Shown: one piece after another, positions 24,797 to 34,466 of the stretch | How positions within the stretch are numbered: position 1 is the first letter of the stretch | How the letters are laid out: each line of letters begins with the position of its first letter | Assembly (NCBI RefSeq): GCF_001571345.1 | Contig: NZ_BCTP01000010.1 | Span: 35,097-99,096 of the forward strand | DNA from: Komagataeibacter xylinus NBRC 15237 | GTDB lineage: Bacteria > Pseudomonadota > Alphaproteobacteria > Acetobacterales > Acetobacteraceae | Length of the DNA: 64,000 nucleotides | Direction of reading: 5' to 3' | Notes under the pieces: generated by a model | Told to the model about the DNA's origin: nothing | Seen by the model: the letters and a program-made list of their open reading frames with translations, nothing else | Databases searched by the model: none | Program-made: the position numbers and the translations under genes

Positions 24797-26095
24797 ATGA
24801 CACCCAGCGCACGGCTTTCCGCCGCCATTGACCTGCTTGCCGCAATGGAGGCCACGCCGCAGCGCCCCGCCGATGCGCTGGCCAACGCCTTCTTTCGTGA
24901 GCGGCGTTATATTGGCGGCGGCGACCGCCGGGCCATCTCGGCACGCGTGTGGCGCGTGCTGCGGCACTGGCGCAGGCTGCACTGGTGGATTGAACGCGTG
25001 GGGGGCAAGGTCACGCCCCGCACGCTGGTGCTGGCCATGATGGCGCTGGAGCCGGAGGCGCGTGAAAACCCGCAGCATCTTTTTACGGGCGAGCGGTACG
25101 CGCCGCTGGGGCTGATCGGCTCCGAGAGCAGCCTTTACGCCCAGCTTGAAGGGCAGGGGCTGCTGCACCCCGACATGCCGCCCGCCGTGCGGCTGGAGGT
25201 GCCGGACTGGCTGCTGCCCCGCCTTGAGCGCACTTTTGGGGATGGGCTGGAAGCCGAACTCGCCGCCATGGATGGCGAGGCGACGCTTGACCTGCGGGTC
25301 AACCTGCTCAAATCCGACCGCCCCACGGCACGGGCCGCCCTTGAGGGGGAAGGCATCCATGCGGTTGATACCACGCTCTCGCCGTGGGGGCTGCGGGTTG
25401 CGGGTCGCCAGCCCATCACCTCGTGCGCGGCCTTTCGCAGCGGGCTGATTGAAATTCAGGATGAAGGCAGCCAGCTTGTGGTTGCCGCCGTGGGCGCGCG
25501 GCCGGGCATGCGCGTGCTTGACTACTGTGCTGGCGCTGCGGGCAAGACGCTGGGCATGGCCATGACCATGGAAAACCGCGGGCATATCGTGGCGTGCGAT
25601 GTGTCCGAGCCACGGCTTGAAGGTGCGGTGCGCCGCCTGCGCCGCGCGGGCGTGCACAATGCCGAGCGCCACCTGCTGGTGGCGGGCGACCGCTGGGCGC
25701 GCCGCCGCAGTGGCAGCTTTGACCGCGTGCTGGTCGATGCGCCATGCACCGGCACCGGCACGTGGCGGCGCAACCCCGATGCCCGCCTGCGCCTGCGCGA
25801 GCAGGATCTTATGGAACTGACCGAGAAGCAGGCCGCCATCATGGACCGCGCCGCAGCCCTGGTGCGACCGGGCGGGCGGATGGTCTATGCCACCTGCTCC
25901 GTGCTGCGCGAGGAAAATGGCGACCAGATCGCAGCCTTTCTGGCCCGCAACCCGACTTTCTCGCTGGTCGTGCCCGATGGCGCGGATGATGACCTGCCCG
26001 CGGGGCTGAGCACGGATGGGCAGGTCAGCCTGACGCCGCGCCAGCATCATACGGATGGCTTTTTCGCCGCCATCATGCAGCGTGACGCGGGCTGA
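24797..26095 (+). CDS. RsmB/NOP-family RNA cytosine methyltransferase
   Basis: 432 residues. The SAM-binding motif is 'LDYCAGAAGKTLGMAM'; the catalytic pair is 'VDAPCTGTGTWRRNPD' (Cys in motif IV) and 'YATCSVLREENGDQI' (Cys in motif VI). The N-terminal helical region resembles the NusB-like domain of RsmB. The family makes 5-methylcytosine in rRNA or tRNA. Which base is modified cannot be read. It follows guaB by 38 bases. Confidence 0.9.
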   Translation: MTPSARLSAAIDLLAAMEATPQRPADALANAFFRERRYIGGGDRRAISARVWRVLRHWRRLHWWIERVGGKVTPRTLVLAMMALEPEARENPQHLFTGERYAPLGLIGSESSLYAQLEGQGLLHPDMPPAVRLEVPDWLLPRLERTFGDGLEAELAAMDGEATLDLRVNLLKSDRPTARAALEGEGIHAVDTTLSPWGLRVAGRQPITSCAAFRSGLIEIQDEGSQLVVAAVGARPGMRVLDYCAGAAGKTLGMAMTMENRGHIVACDVSEPRLEGAVRRLRRAGVHNAERHLLVAGDRWARRRSGSFDRVLVDAPCTGTGTWRRNPDARLRLREQDLMELTEKQAAIMDRAAALVRPGGRMVYATCSVLREENGDQIAAFLARNPTFSLVVPDGADDDLPAGLSTDGQVSLTPRQHHTDGFFAAIMQRDAG

Positions 26096-26134
26096 AATCC
26101 GTTTCCCGAAAAATCTTTTGGGGATGCTTTTTTA

Positions 26135-26296
26135 AGAAACTGTTTGAAAACAACTCATTGTTAAAAAAGACAAAAGTTTTGGGTGCCGCCTTTTTTCAAG
26201 AAGGCGGCGTTCTTCGCAGCTTTCTGAAAAAAGCTTCGCCAAAAACTTCCTTATGATGGCTGGATGTTTTCCGGGCTGACTTTTCAAACAGTTTCT
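26135..26296. repeat. 16-bp terminal inverted repeats, MITE-like
   Basis: AGAAACTGTTTGAAAA at 26135-26150 and its exact reverse complement at 26281-26296 bound a 162-base non-coding segment. Size, termini and absence of coding fit a miniature inverted-repeat element. No clear target-site duplication is seen, and no transposase is in the window, so the class is not proven. Confidence 0.45.
26171..26252 (-). repeat. Dispersed double-hairpin repeat, copy B
   Basis: Read on the minus strand: AAGTTTTTGGCGAAGCTTTT, a hairpin with AGAAAGCT, then GCCGCC(T)n/(A)nGGCGGC and CACCCAAAACTTTT. It carries both stem-loops of the consensus. It sits inside the 26135-26296 inverted repeat. Confidence 0.65.
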
Positions 26297-26706
26297 AAAA
26301 GGCAGCGTTTTCAGCAGGCTCCGGGCCTGAAGCCCCCCTTCAGCCCAAACAGGCTTTACAAGCCATGCGCAACATCCCGCCTGCGCCATGCGGGTGCACA
26401 GGCAGGGCTGAATCCAGCCATCAACAAAGCGTCAGCACAACAAAAGAAAGTCAAATCGCGCCTGCGGGGTGTTTAACATTCGCGCCGTATTCTGTTGCGG
26501 CAAGAAATATTTTTGGCTTATCTATGACAGGCTGGTTCTGGCTTCCTGCCCTGAGCGTTATTGTTGCACATATACAGTGTCATGTGCCGAAAGTTGACGG
26601 GATCATGGATGCGGCACGGGGATGGGCGGGCCTGAAAGGTCGCGGCCCTCCATGATCCATCGGCAGGCTGGCACCAGCGCCATTTGCAACATTATGGGAC
26701 ATCGGG

Positions 26707-28566
26707 ATGCAGGCAACAAACCTGGCAATTGGAATTCTGTTCGTGCTGGGCGGTGGCATTGCGGCCCAATGGGTAGCGTGGCGCTTCAAGCTGCCCGCCA
26801 TCGTGCTGCTGTTCGCCCTTGGGCTGATCTGCGGGCCAGGGCTTGGCATCCTGCACCCGGCCACGGCCATCGGGCCGTATTTCCATCCGCTTGTTTCCAT
26901 GGCCGTGGCGTTCATCGTGTTCGAGGGGGGGCTGGCGCTTGACCTGCGGCAGTGGCGTGAATCGGGCGAGGGCGTGCTGCGCCTGACGGCGGCGGCCCTG
27001 CCCATCAACTGGGTGCTCGGCTCGCTGGCAGCGCATTACGTGGGGCATCTGAACTGGGGCACGGCGTGGCTGTTTGGCGCTATTGTGGTGGTGACGGGGC
27101 CAACCGTGGTGCTGCCCCTGCTGCGCCACACCAAGCTGCGGCCAAGGGTGGCGGCCTTCCTGCGGTGGGAGGCGATCGTGAACGATCCCATCGCCGCCAT
27201 CCTTGCCACCCTGATGCTGGAATGCCTGCTGATCAGTTCCAGCCACACATCCGATGCGTCGCTTGCAGCGGTGGAAATCGGGCCGCATCTGCTGTTCGCC
27301 ACCATGTTTTCCATCGGGTGCGGCATTTTTCCTGCCCTGCTCATCAAGTTTCTCTCGGCGCGCGACCTGCTGCCCGAGATCCTGCGCATTCCCATGATCC
27401 TGGCCTTCGCCATGGGGGTTGCGGCCATCTGCAACCTGCTCATGCAGGGCGCGGGCCTCATGGCGGCCACCGTGTTTGGCATGGCGCTGGCCAACCTGCA
27501 TGTGACCGGCATGTCGGAACTCCAGCGCATCAAGGAATCGCTGGGCGTGATCGTGGTCTCGTGCCTGTTCGTGCTGCTCACGGCGGACCTGCAGCGCACG
27601 GTGCTGGCCGAACTGTCCTGGCCGATCATGGCGTTGACATTCACGGTCATGTTCGTGGTAAGGCCGCTGGGCATTTATCTTTCCACCATCGGGGCGAGCA
27701 TGTCGTGGCAGGAGCGGCTGTTCGTGGGCTGGATCGCGCCGCGTGGCATCGTGGCCGCCGCCGTGTCCGGCGTGGTGGGGTTGCAGTTGCAGGAGGCCGG
27801 TTACGCCGGGGCCAACATGATCACGCCCGCCGTGTTCGCGCTGATCGCCTCGACCATGATCCTGCATGGCTTCTCGCTCAGGCCGCTGGCCCGCGCGCTC
27901 AAACTGACCCTGTCCGATGAGCCGGCGCTGGCCATCATGGGGGCCAATGCGTGGTCCACCAATCTGGCCCGCGTGGTGCATGACCGGGGCGTGCCGGTGC
28001 TTCTGGTCGATACGTACGCGCCCGCGCTCAACAAGGCGGCGGGGCTGGGCGTGCCGGTGCTGCGCGCCGAACTGCTCTCGGTCGAGGGGCAGGAAAGCCT
28101 GGAGGAGCGCCCTGCCGACTACCTGATCGCCACCACGCCAGACGCCATCTATAACGGCCTGGTGTGCGCGCGCATGGCGCCTGACCTGGGGCGGCAGCGC
28201 GTGTTTCAGGTCAGTCCGGGCATAGCAAGGCTGGACCTGTATCACGGGCTGAGCCGGGATTCGCGCGGCAAGGTACTGGGCGAGCCTGCGTGGAATTTCT
28301 CGCTTATCGATTCCCGCTACGCCCAGGGCTGGCGCTTTGGCAGCTATATTGCCGATGAAACCATAAGCGAAACCCAACTGACCGATGGGCCGGCCATGCT
28401 GTTCATGATCATCCGCAAAGGCACGGCGATCTGGGTATTCTCGGCCGAGGATGCGATTCCGGCCGAACCGGCGGAAGGCGACATCATCGTGCTGTTCATG
28501 CCGCCGGGGCAGGATGTGAGCCAGACGGACCTGCCCGTGATTGATGGGCCTATCCCGGCGGCCTGA
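26707..28566 (+). CDS. Sodium/proton antiporter (CPA1 type) with TrkA-like C-terminal domain
   Basis: 619 residues. About 12 hydrophobic segments fill the first ~400 residues, with 'FIVFEGGLALDL' and 'WEAIVNDPIAAILATL' (paired Asn-Asp) typical of CPA1 exchangers. The cytosolic part begins 'LAIMGANAWSTNLARVVHDR', a Rossmann/TrkA-N-like fold that may bind a nucleotide and gate transport. It probably exchanges monovalent cations for protons across the inner membrane, useful under acid or salt stress. Ion preference is not readable. Its 3' end overlaps the convergent YkuD gene by 17 bases. Confidence 0.88.
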   Translation: MQATNLAIGILFVLGGGIAAQWVAWRFKLPAIVLLFALGLICGPGLGILHPATAIGPYFHPLVSMAVAFIVFEGGLALDLRQWRESGEGVLRLTAAALPINWVLGSLAAHYVGHLNWGTAWLFGAIVVVTGPTVVLPLLRHTKLRPRVAAFLRWEAIVNDPIAAILATLMLECLLISSSHTSDASLAAVEIGPHLLFATMFSIGCGIFPALLIKFLSARDLLPEILRIPMILAFAMGVAAICNLLMQGAGLMAATVFGMALANLHVTGMSELQRIKESLGVIVVSCLFVLLTADLQRTVLAELSWPIMALTFTVMFVVRPLGIYLSTIGASMSWQERLFVGWIAPRGIVAAAVSGVVGLQLQEAGYAGANMITPAVFALIASTMILHGFSLRPLARALKLTLSDEPALAIMGANAWSTNLARVVHDRGVPVLLVDTYAPALNKAAGLGVPVLRAELLSVEGQESLEERPADYLIATTPDAIYNGLVCARMAPDLGRQRVFQVSPGIARLDLYHGLSRDSRGKVLGEPAWNFSLIDSRYAQGWRFGSYIADETISETQLTDGPAMLFMIIRKGTAIWVFSAEDAIPAEPAEGDIIVLFMPPGQDVSQTDLPVIDGPIPAA

Positions 28567-29062
28567 CCTCGATTTCCGCAAGCCCCGCGGCCAGCAGGCG
28601 GCGCAGCGCGGGCTCGGGCAGGGCAATGCAGCCTTCCGTGGGGCGCCCGCCTTTGGGTGGGAGGTGGAGGAAGATGGCCGACCCCGCGCCGGAATGGACA
28701 GGCGCGTCGTTATAACCAAGCACCACCACAATGTCGTAAACGTGATCCTCGCGCCACAGTCGCTCATGCCGGGCGGGGTGGGGCAGGGTGACATGGCGGT
28801 TGTAATCGGGGCTGGCAGGGTCATCGCACCAGCCATCAAGCGGCGAGAGCGGCTCGACGGGCAGATGACAAACAGGTGATGCCACCCGGTCGGCGCGATA
28901 GAACACGCGCCGCAATGGCAGAATACCGGCAGGGGTTGCGTGATCTCCCTCGATTTTGCGGGTTTTTACGCCGCCCGCGCCGATGATGGCGGGCATAAAC
29001 TCGCGAATGCAATGCAGTTGTGCATCCAGCCCTGTATTCGTTTGCAAAATAGCGCATATCAT
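28550..29062 (-). CDS. YkuD-domain protein, L,D-transpeptidase-like
   Basis: 170 residues, AGAGGAATTC before the ATG. The catalytic region 'IFLHLPPKGGRPTEGCIAL' has the His and nucleophilic Cys of the YkuD fold (H...S/T-x-G-C). 'HATPAGILPLRRVFYRADR' is typical of the YkuD/ErfK branch found in alphaproteobacteria. No signal peptide is visible, unlike secreted L,D-transpeptidases, so a cytosolic or non-classically placed protein, or a missed upstream start, should be considered. The family forms 3-3 peptidoglycan or lipoprotein links. Confidence 0.8.
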   Translation of the reverse strand: MICAILQTNTGLDAQLHCIREFMPAIIGAGGVKTRKIEGDHATPAGILPLRRVFYRADRVASPVCHLPVEPLSPLDGWCDDPASPDYNRHVTLPHPARHERLWREDHVYDIVVVLGYNDAPVHSGAGSAIFLHLPPKGGRPTEGCIALPEPALRRLLAAGLAEIEVRPPG

Positions 29063-29229
29063 GAATTCCTCTGGATCGGGTCGTATTTATGTTATCTCCG
29101 GCCTCATCCGGCTGCATACGGCATCGGGGCTGGCAGGTCATGGGCCTGCTGGCCATGGGGTCGGGCATGAACAGCAAGACAGAGACCGGTTCGATAAAGG
29201 ACCGGCCTTAAAGTGATAAAGAGGGTTCG

Positions 29230-29949
29230 ATGGCAGGAGCACGTCCCATACTGATAGCGGACGACGATCAGACTTTACGTCAGATGCTCGTTGAACAGCT
29301 ACAGATTGATGGTGAATTTGAAGCGATTGAGGCTGGCTCCGTCGCCGAAGCCTGGGAAAAGCTGCAGAAACCGGGGGCGCGTTTTGACGCGATCATCCTC
29401 GATGTATCCCTGCCCGACGGGGACGGCCGTGATTTCTGCGCCGACCTGCGGCGCAAGGGCAAGCGCATCCCCATCATCATCCTGACTGGCTCTGATGACG
29501 AGACGGACGTGGTGCGCGGCCTTGACGCGGGCGCCAATGACTATGTGGCCAAGCCATTCCGCATTGCGGAACTCCTGGCCCGCCTGCGCGCGCAGATGCG
29601 TATTTTCGAGAACAGCGAGGACGCGGTCTTCGCCATAGGGCCGTATATCTTCCGCCCCTCCGCCAAGCTGTTGCAGGAAACGGCCAAGAATCGCCGCATC
29701 CGCCTGACGGAGAAGGAAGCGGCCATCCTGAAGTTCCTGTACCGCGCGGGCACGCGCCCCGTGCCCCGGCAGGTGCTGCTCAACGAGGTCTGGGGCTATA
29801 ACGCGGCGGTGACGACCCACACGCTGGAAACCCATATCTACCGCCTGCGCCAGAAGATCGAGCCCGACCCCACCAACGCCAGCCTGCTGGTGACGGAAGG
29901 CGGCGGCTACCGTCTCGACCCCGAAGGCGGCAAGAGCGCCCTCGCCTGA
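29230..29949 (+). CDS. OmpR-type response regulator
   Basis: 239 residues. Receiver domain: acidic pocket Asp11-13, phosphoacceptor Asp58 ('ILDVSLPDGDG'), Thr86 and Lys108 ('VAKPF'). The C-terminal winged helix includes 'RIRLTEKEAAILKFLY' and 'VTTHTLETHIYRLRQKIE', diagnostic of OmpR/PhoB. Very similar to the CenR-like orphan envelope regulators of alphaproteobacteria by the 'ETAKNRRIRLTEKEAAILK' linker. No histidine kinase is adjacent. A convergent repeat copy follows its stop. Confidence 0.88.
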   Translation: MAGARPILIADDDQTLRQMLVEQLQIDGEFEAIEAGSVAEAWEKLQKPGARFDAIILDVSLPDGDGRDFCADLRRKGKRIPIIILTGSDDETDVVRGLDAGANDYVAKPFRIAELLARLRAQMRIFENSEDAVFAIGPYIFRPSAKLLQETAKNRRIRLTEKEAAILKFLYRAGTRPVPRQVLLNEVWGYNAAVTTHTLETHIYRLRQKIEPDPTNASLLVTEGGGYRLDPEGGKSALA

Positions 29950-30019
29950 ACGGGGCCGCGTTGACGTGTGAATTATGACGGGCCGCCCGGTTTCGGGCGG
30001 CCCGGTCGCGTTTGAGCCT

Positions 30020-30076
30020 ATAAAAAACAAAAATTGTTGGTGAAGCTTTTTTCAAAAGGCTTCGAAGCACGCTGCC
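30020..30076 (+). repeat. Dispersed double-hairpin repeat, copy C
   Basis: AAAATTGTTGGTGAAGCTTT, then TCAAAAGGCTTCGAAG. The first stem (GAAGC/GCTTC) is kept; the second hairpin is cut short just before the exonuclease III stop (30083). Lies between the convergent response-regulator and xth genes. Confidence 0.6.
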
Positions 30077-30082
30077 TTGCGC

Positions 30083-30877
30083 TCAGCCGTCGATATCGAT
30101 CAGCACGGGCACATGGTCCGACGGCTTTTCCCAGTCGCGGGTGCTGCGCAGCACTTCCATGCCGCGCAGGGCGGGGCGCAGGTCGGGCGTGACCCACACA
30201 TGGTCCAGCCGCCGCCCCCGGTTGGATGCACTCCAGTCGCGGTTGCGGTAGGACCACCACGTATAGAGCTTTTCATCCGGCGGTACGAATTCGCGCATGG
30301 CGTCGATGAAGCCGGTCTGCTGCCAGGCCAGCAGGCGTTCGGTTTCCTCTGGCGTGTGGCTGACGATCCTGAGCAACTGCTTATGGCTCCATACATCCTG
30401 CTCGAGTGGGGCGATGTTCAAATCGCCCACGAGCACGGTGCGCCGCATGTCACGCGCGGAGAACCATTGGCGTGCCTCTTCCACAAAGGCGAGCTTGTGG
30501 GCAAATTTGGGGTTCTCGACCGGATCGGGCACGTCACCGCCCGCAGGCACGTAGAAATCATGCACGTCAATCGCGTCAGCCCCCGTGCCATGGCGCACGG
30601 CAATGTGGCGGCAGTCACCCTTTTCGCACCAGTCCGGCGTATCCTCCAGCACGGTTACGGGTTGGCGTGACAGGATGGCCACCCCATTATATCCCTTCAT
30701 GCCACGAAACACGACATGCCCGAAGCCAAGGGCGCGCACGTCCTCAAGCGGGAACAGGGCGTCAGGCACCTTGGTTTCCTGCAGGCAGACGATATCGGGC
30801 GATGTGTCCTGGCACAGCCGGGCAAGCAGCGGCATCCGCAGGCGGAGGGAATTGATATTCCAGGTGACGATACGCAT
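30083..30877 (-). CDS. xthA: Exodeoxyribonuclease III / AP endonuclease
   Basis: 264 residues from ATG 30877. EEP-fold motifs: 'VTWNINSLRLR', 'CLQETKV' (metal Glu), 'GDLNIAPLEQD', 'WWSYRNRDW' and the C-terminal 'PSDHVPVLIDI' (His with Asp). It cuts DNA 5' to abasic sites and degrades 3' ends during base-excision repair. Normal length. It is divergent from uvrC across a 380-base gap. Confidence 0.94.
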   Translation of the reverse strand: MRIVTWNINSLRLRMPLLARLCQDTSPDIVCLQETKVPDALFPLEDVRALGFGHVVFRGMKGYNGVAILSRQPVTVLEDTPDWCEKGDCRHIAVRHGTGADAIDVHDFYVPAGGDVPDPVENPKFAHKLAFVEEARQWFSARDMRRTVLVGDLNIAPLEQDVWSHKQLLRIVSHTPEETERLLAWQQTGFIDAMREFVPPDEKLYTWWSYRNRDWSASNRGRRLDHVWVTPDLRPALRGMEVLRSTRDWEKPSDHVPVLIDIDG

Positions 30878-31257
30878 ATCGGCTGCATTGCCGATCCGTG
30901 GCAGGCTGACAAGAATATTTTTTTCTCCACACGGCGCGGCGCAGGACGAAAACAGGAACGAATGGCAAAAGGCGGCTGATATTTCCTGCAAAAATGCAAT
31001 CCGATGAGCGGGACACATGGATGCCATAATTTGTCCACCTGTGGGGTTGACAGCCCTGAATCCGGCCTGTCGAGGAGCGGATTTTTTTTCCGGCCTCCGG
31101 CTTGTCCAATATAATTGTTTAAAAACAGTAGGTTGTTGTTAGTGATGTTTTTTTGGGCAATCCAAGTACAGGAACGGAAAACCGCCACCCGCACGTTTTT
31201 TTCGGCCCCTGCTCCACAGACTTATCCACATTATCGGTGGATGAACGGCTGCCGTCC
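30878..31257. other. Divergent promoter gap between xthA and uvrC
   Basis: A 380-base gap with no credible gene. The centre (about 31075-31160) is AT-rich with T-runs. A perfect DnaA-box string TTATCCACA lies at 31222-31230, 28 bases before uvrC. No second perfect box is seen nearby. Confidence 0.5.
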
Positions 31258-33144
31258 ATGACAACTGTCATTTCCGACGCACCGACCCGCCCGATGGGGG
31301 TGGACGCGATCCACCACGCCCTGCGCACCATGCCGCAGGCGCCCGGCGTGTACCGCATGCTCGGTGAAAAGGGGGACGTGCTGTACGTGGGCAAGGCGCT
31401 GAACCTGAAGAAGCGCGTGACCTCCTACACCCATGTCAGCCGCCTGACCGAGCGCCTGCGCCGCATGGTGACGGAAACGCGCGGCATGGAAATCGTCACC
31501 ACCCATACCGAGGCCGAGGCCCTGCTGCTCGAGGCCAACTACATCAAGCGCATGCAGCCGCGTTACAACATCCTGCTGCGTGATGACAAAAGCTATCCGT
31601 GGATCATGCTGACCGACCGGCACGACTTCCCCCAGATCAGCAAGCACCGGGGCAAGCCGGTCAAGGGGGCCTCGTACTGGGGGCCGTTTGCCTCGGCCTG
31701 GTCGGTCAACCAGACGCTGAACCTGCTCCAGCGCACCTTCCTGCTGCGCTCATGCTCCGATAGCGAGATGCAGGGCCGCACGCGCCCGTGCCTGCTGCAC
31801 CAGATCCATCGCTGCTCGGCGCCCTGCACCGACCGCATCAGCCGCGAGGACTATGCCGCGCTTGCCGCCCAGGCGCGCAGCTTCCTGGCGGGCAAGGACC
31901 CGGACATGCGCGAGCAACTGGGCCTTGAGATGGAACAGGCCGCCGAGGCGCTGGAATTCGAGCGTGCCGCCGCCATCCGCGACCGCATACGCGGGCTTTC
32001 GGCCCTGCAGCAGGATTCCAGCGTCATCAACCCCTCCAGCGTGAGTGATGCTGACATCATCGCCATCTGGCAGATTGCCGGGCAGTCCTGCATTCAGGTG
32101 TTCTTCATCCGCGCGGGGCGCAACAACGGCAACCGGGCGTTCTTTCCCAGCCATGCGCGTGATGAGAACGCGCCCGACGTGCTCGCCGCCTTCATGGCGC
32201 AGTTCTATGATGACAAGCCCCCGCCCGCGCAGGTGCTCGTCAACCAGGACCTGCCGGAGCTCGACGTGCTCACCGCCGCCCTGAGCCTGCGCCGGGGCCG
32301 CAAGGTCGAGATCCTCCACCCGCAGCGTGGCGAAAAGCGCGGCGTGATCGAGCATGCCGCCCTGAACGCGCGCGAGGCGCTGGAGCGCAAGATGGCCGAA
32401 AGTGCCGGTCAGGCGAAGCTTTTGCAGGGCGTGGCCGACCTGTTTGGCCTCGACGCGCCGCCCAAACGCATTGAAACCTACGATAACAGCCACATCCAGG
32501 GGGCGAACCCCTATGGCGTGATGGTGGTGGGTGGCCCGGAAGGGTTTGAAAAACGCGCCTACCGCAAATTCTCCATCAAGGGGCCGGTCACGCCGGGCGA
32601 TGACTTCGCCATGATGCGCGAGGTGCTGGAGCGGCGCTTCCGCCGCGCGCTGAAGGACCGGGAAGAAGGCGTGCGCCCCGAGGACTGGCCCGACATCCTG
32701 CTGATTGATGGCGGGGCAGGGCAGTACACCGCCGTGCGCGGCGTGCTTGATGAACTTGGCGTGACGGGCGTGACCCTGGTGGGCATTGCCAAGGGGCCGG
32801 ACCGCGATGCGGGGCGGGAGTGGTTCCATACCGCCGACCGGCCACCCTTCCAGTTGCCGCCGCGTGATCCGGTGCTGTACTACCTGCAGCGCCTGCGTGA
32901 CGAGGCGCACCGCTTCGCCATCACCACCCATCGCGCCGGGCGCTCCAAAACGCTGGTGCGCTCGGAACTTGATGATATTCCCGGCGTTGGACCGGCACGC
33001 AAGCGCGCGCTGCTCAAGCATTTCGGCTCGGCGCGCGGCGTGCGGCAGGCTGGCCTGGGGGAACTGGAGCATGCGCCGGGCATCAACCGCGACATGGCGC
33101 GGGTCATTTACGGTTTTTTCCATCCCGACTGGACAGGAGAGTGA
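31258..33144 (+). CDS. uvrC: Excinuclease ABC subunit C
   Basis: 628 residues from ATG 31258. Order of domains: GIY-YIG nuclease at residues ~20-100 ('[19 protein letters not shown]'), UVR/UvrB-binding coiled coil around 210-245 ('[18 protein letters not shown]'), RNase H-like 5' nuclease ('[18 protein letters not shown]', 'LLIDGGAGQ'), and helix-hairpin-helix pair at the end ('[18 protein letters not shown]'). It makes both incisions around UV and bulky lesions. Full length. Confidence 0.96.
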   Translation: MTTVISDAPTRPMGVDAIHHALRTMPQAPGVYRMLGEKGDVLYVGKALNLKKRVTSYTHVSRLTERLRRMVTETRGMEIVTTHTEAEALLLEANYIKRMQPRYNILLRDDKSYPWIMLTDRHDFPQISKHRGKPVKGASYWGPFASAWSVNQTLNLLQRTFLLRSCSDSEMQGRTRPCLLHQIHRCSAPCTDRISREDYAALAAQARSFLAGKDPDMREQLGLEMEQAAEALEFERAAAIRDRIRGLSALQQDSSVINPSSVSDADIIAIWQIAGQSCIQVFFIRAGRNNGNRAFFPSHARDENAPDVLAAFMAQFYDDKPPPAQVLVNQDLPELDVLTAALSLRRGRKVEILHPQRGEKRGVIEHAALNAREALERKMAESAGQAKLLQGVADLFGLDAPPKRIETYDNSHIQGANPYGVMVVGGPEGFEKRAYRKFSIKGPVTPGDDFAMMREVLERRFRRALKDREEGVRPEDWPDILLIDGGAGQYTAVRGVLDELGVTGVTLVGIAKGPDRDAGREWFHTADRPPFQLPPRDPVLYYLQRLRDEAHRFAITTHRAGRSKTLVRSELDDIPGVGPARKRALLKHFGSARGVRQAGLGELEHAPGINRDMARVIYGFFHPDWTGE

Positions 33145-33236
33145 GCGGCTGTCATGCAGATGTGAGCCTGCAAACTGCCTGACAGGCGTTATCAGTATAT
33201 TGGCTTTCTCCCTTTCTTGGTTATAGCAGTATCAGC

Positions 33237-33836
33237 ATGCTTACCGACCTGCCCAACCTCCTGACCCTGTCCCGCATCATCGTGGTGCCGATCGTCGTGG
33301 CGCTTGTGGTCATCCACACGGCCCAGACCGATTGCGCCGCGTGCGTGCTGTTCATCCTGGCGGGCATCACCGATTACTTTGATGGCAAGCTGGCACGGGC
33401 GTGGAACCAGAATTCCGATCTCGGCCGCATGCTCGACCCCATTGCCGACAAGTTGCTCGTCGGCGCGTCGCTCATGGTCATGGCGGGGCTGGGGCGGCTG
33501 CCTTACGGGTGCCTGTACCCCGCCATCATCATCCTGTGCCGCGAGATCCTGGTCAGCGGCCTGCGTGAATATCTCGCCGCCACCCGCGTTGGCCTGCCGG
33601 TGACCAAACTCGCCAAATGGAAGACCGGATTCCAGATGACGGCGATCGGTTTCCTGCTGGCGGGCGACAGCACGGCGGAGCTGCTGCATATCGGCTGGTT
33701 GCCGGTCAATGTGCTCGGCGCCATCATGATGTGGATCGCCGCCGCCCTGACCCTGATCACCGGGTGGGATTATGTTTCCACCGGGCTGCGCCATGTGGGG
33801 CGCGGTACGTCGGGCGCCACCAAATTATCTTCCTGA
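33237..33836 (+). CDS. pgsA: CDP-diacylglycerol-glycerol-3-phosphate 3-phosphatidyltransferase
   Basis: 199 residues, several membrane helices. CDP-alcohol phosphotransferase motif: 'DYFDGKLARAWNQNSDLGRM' followed by 'LDPIADK' (D-x2-D-G-x2-A-R-x8-G-x3-D-x3-D). It makes phosphatidylglycerol phosphate, the step to PG and cardiolipin, in the inner membrane. Located after uvrC, as in many proteobacteria. Confidence 0.93.
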   Translation: MLTDLPNLLTLSRIIVVPIVVALVVIHTAQTDCAACVLFILAGITDYFDGKLARAWNQNSDLGRMLDPIADKLLVGASLMVMAGLGRLPYGCLYPAIIILCREILVSGLREYLAATRVGLPVTKLAKWKTGFQMTAIGFLLAGDSTAELLHIGWLPVNVLGAIMMWIAAALTLITGWDYVSTGLRHVGRGTSGATKLSS

Positions 33837-33922
33837 GCTACATGAAAAATTAACGCGCTTCATGGCTGATCGTCCCTGCGGGCCATGCGCCCGCCGGTTT
33901 GGCGAGGGGGCGAGGGAAGAGC

Positions 33923-34411
33923 GTGGTGCGCAATGCAATGGTGCTGTCATTGCTGGTGGGGCTGGCAGGATGCGGCGGGTTCGGGCCGATCTTCGCCGAT
34001 AATACCGAATTTCCCGGCAGCCTGCCCAATACGCCGCGCACGGAAGGCGAGAACATGCGCCGCGTGAGCGGGCAGGCCCCGCAGGTGCTGCCGATCATGC
34101 CGCAGGCGCGTAATATCTGGCCGGTTCTGCCTGATGGGCAGGCGGCTCTGGCGCAGGGGAACATGGTCGCGGCCATGCCGCCCGGCCGACCCGGAGGCGC
34201 TGCCGGGCATGACCTGCCGGCAGGCGGCGAGATGCAGATCGGCAACGATGCGGAAGGCGATGGGCTGCCCGGGCACGTTTCCGCATTGTCTTCGGGGCAG
34301 GGCGCAACGCATAAGGACGCAGCGGATGCGGCGATCATCGTGCCCAATGGCGATGGCACCACAACCGAGGTCAGCGCCGATGGCACGGTGCATGAACAGC
34401 AGGCCCCCTGA
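33923..34411 (+). CDS. Small lipoprotein of unknown function
   Basis: About 162 residues. GAGGGAAGAGC points to the GTG at 33923; an upstream TTG (33899) is also in frame. A signal with lipobox 'LLVGLAGC' (Cys near residue 17) marks a lipoprotein anchored by acylation. The rest is Pro/Gly-rich and probably disordered. No family recognised. It lies between pgsA and moaD. Confidence 0.65.
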   Translation: MVRNAMVLSLLVGLAGCGGFGPIFADNTEFPGSLPNTPRTEGENMRRVSGQAPQVLPIMPQARNIWPVLPDGQAALAQGNMVAAMPPGRPGGAAGHDLPAGGEMQIGNDAEGDGLPGHVSALSSGQGATHKDAADAAIIVPNGDGTTTEVSADGTVHEQQAP

Positions 34412-34466
34412 CGTGACCCGCCCCCGTGGGGCGCAGGGCCTGCCCTGAGTGGGAGAGAAGAGCGGA

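Larger units (their letters stand above)
26096..26706. other. 611-base gap with nested repeats
   Basis: Holds a minus-oriented copy of the double-hairpin repeat (26171-26252) enclosed by a 16-bp perfect inverted repeat (26135-26150 and 26281-26296). The part 26300-26706 shows no credible gene; short frames there lack ribosome binding sites. The promoter of the antiporter gene should lie at its right end. Confidence 0.55.

Noticed and set aside
26300..26700. Short frames between the repeats and the antiporter
   Set aside because: No start sites with ribosome binding sites and no protein-like composition; treated as non-coding.
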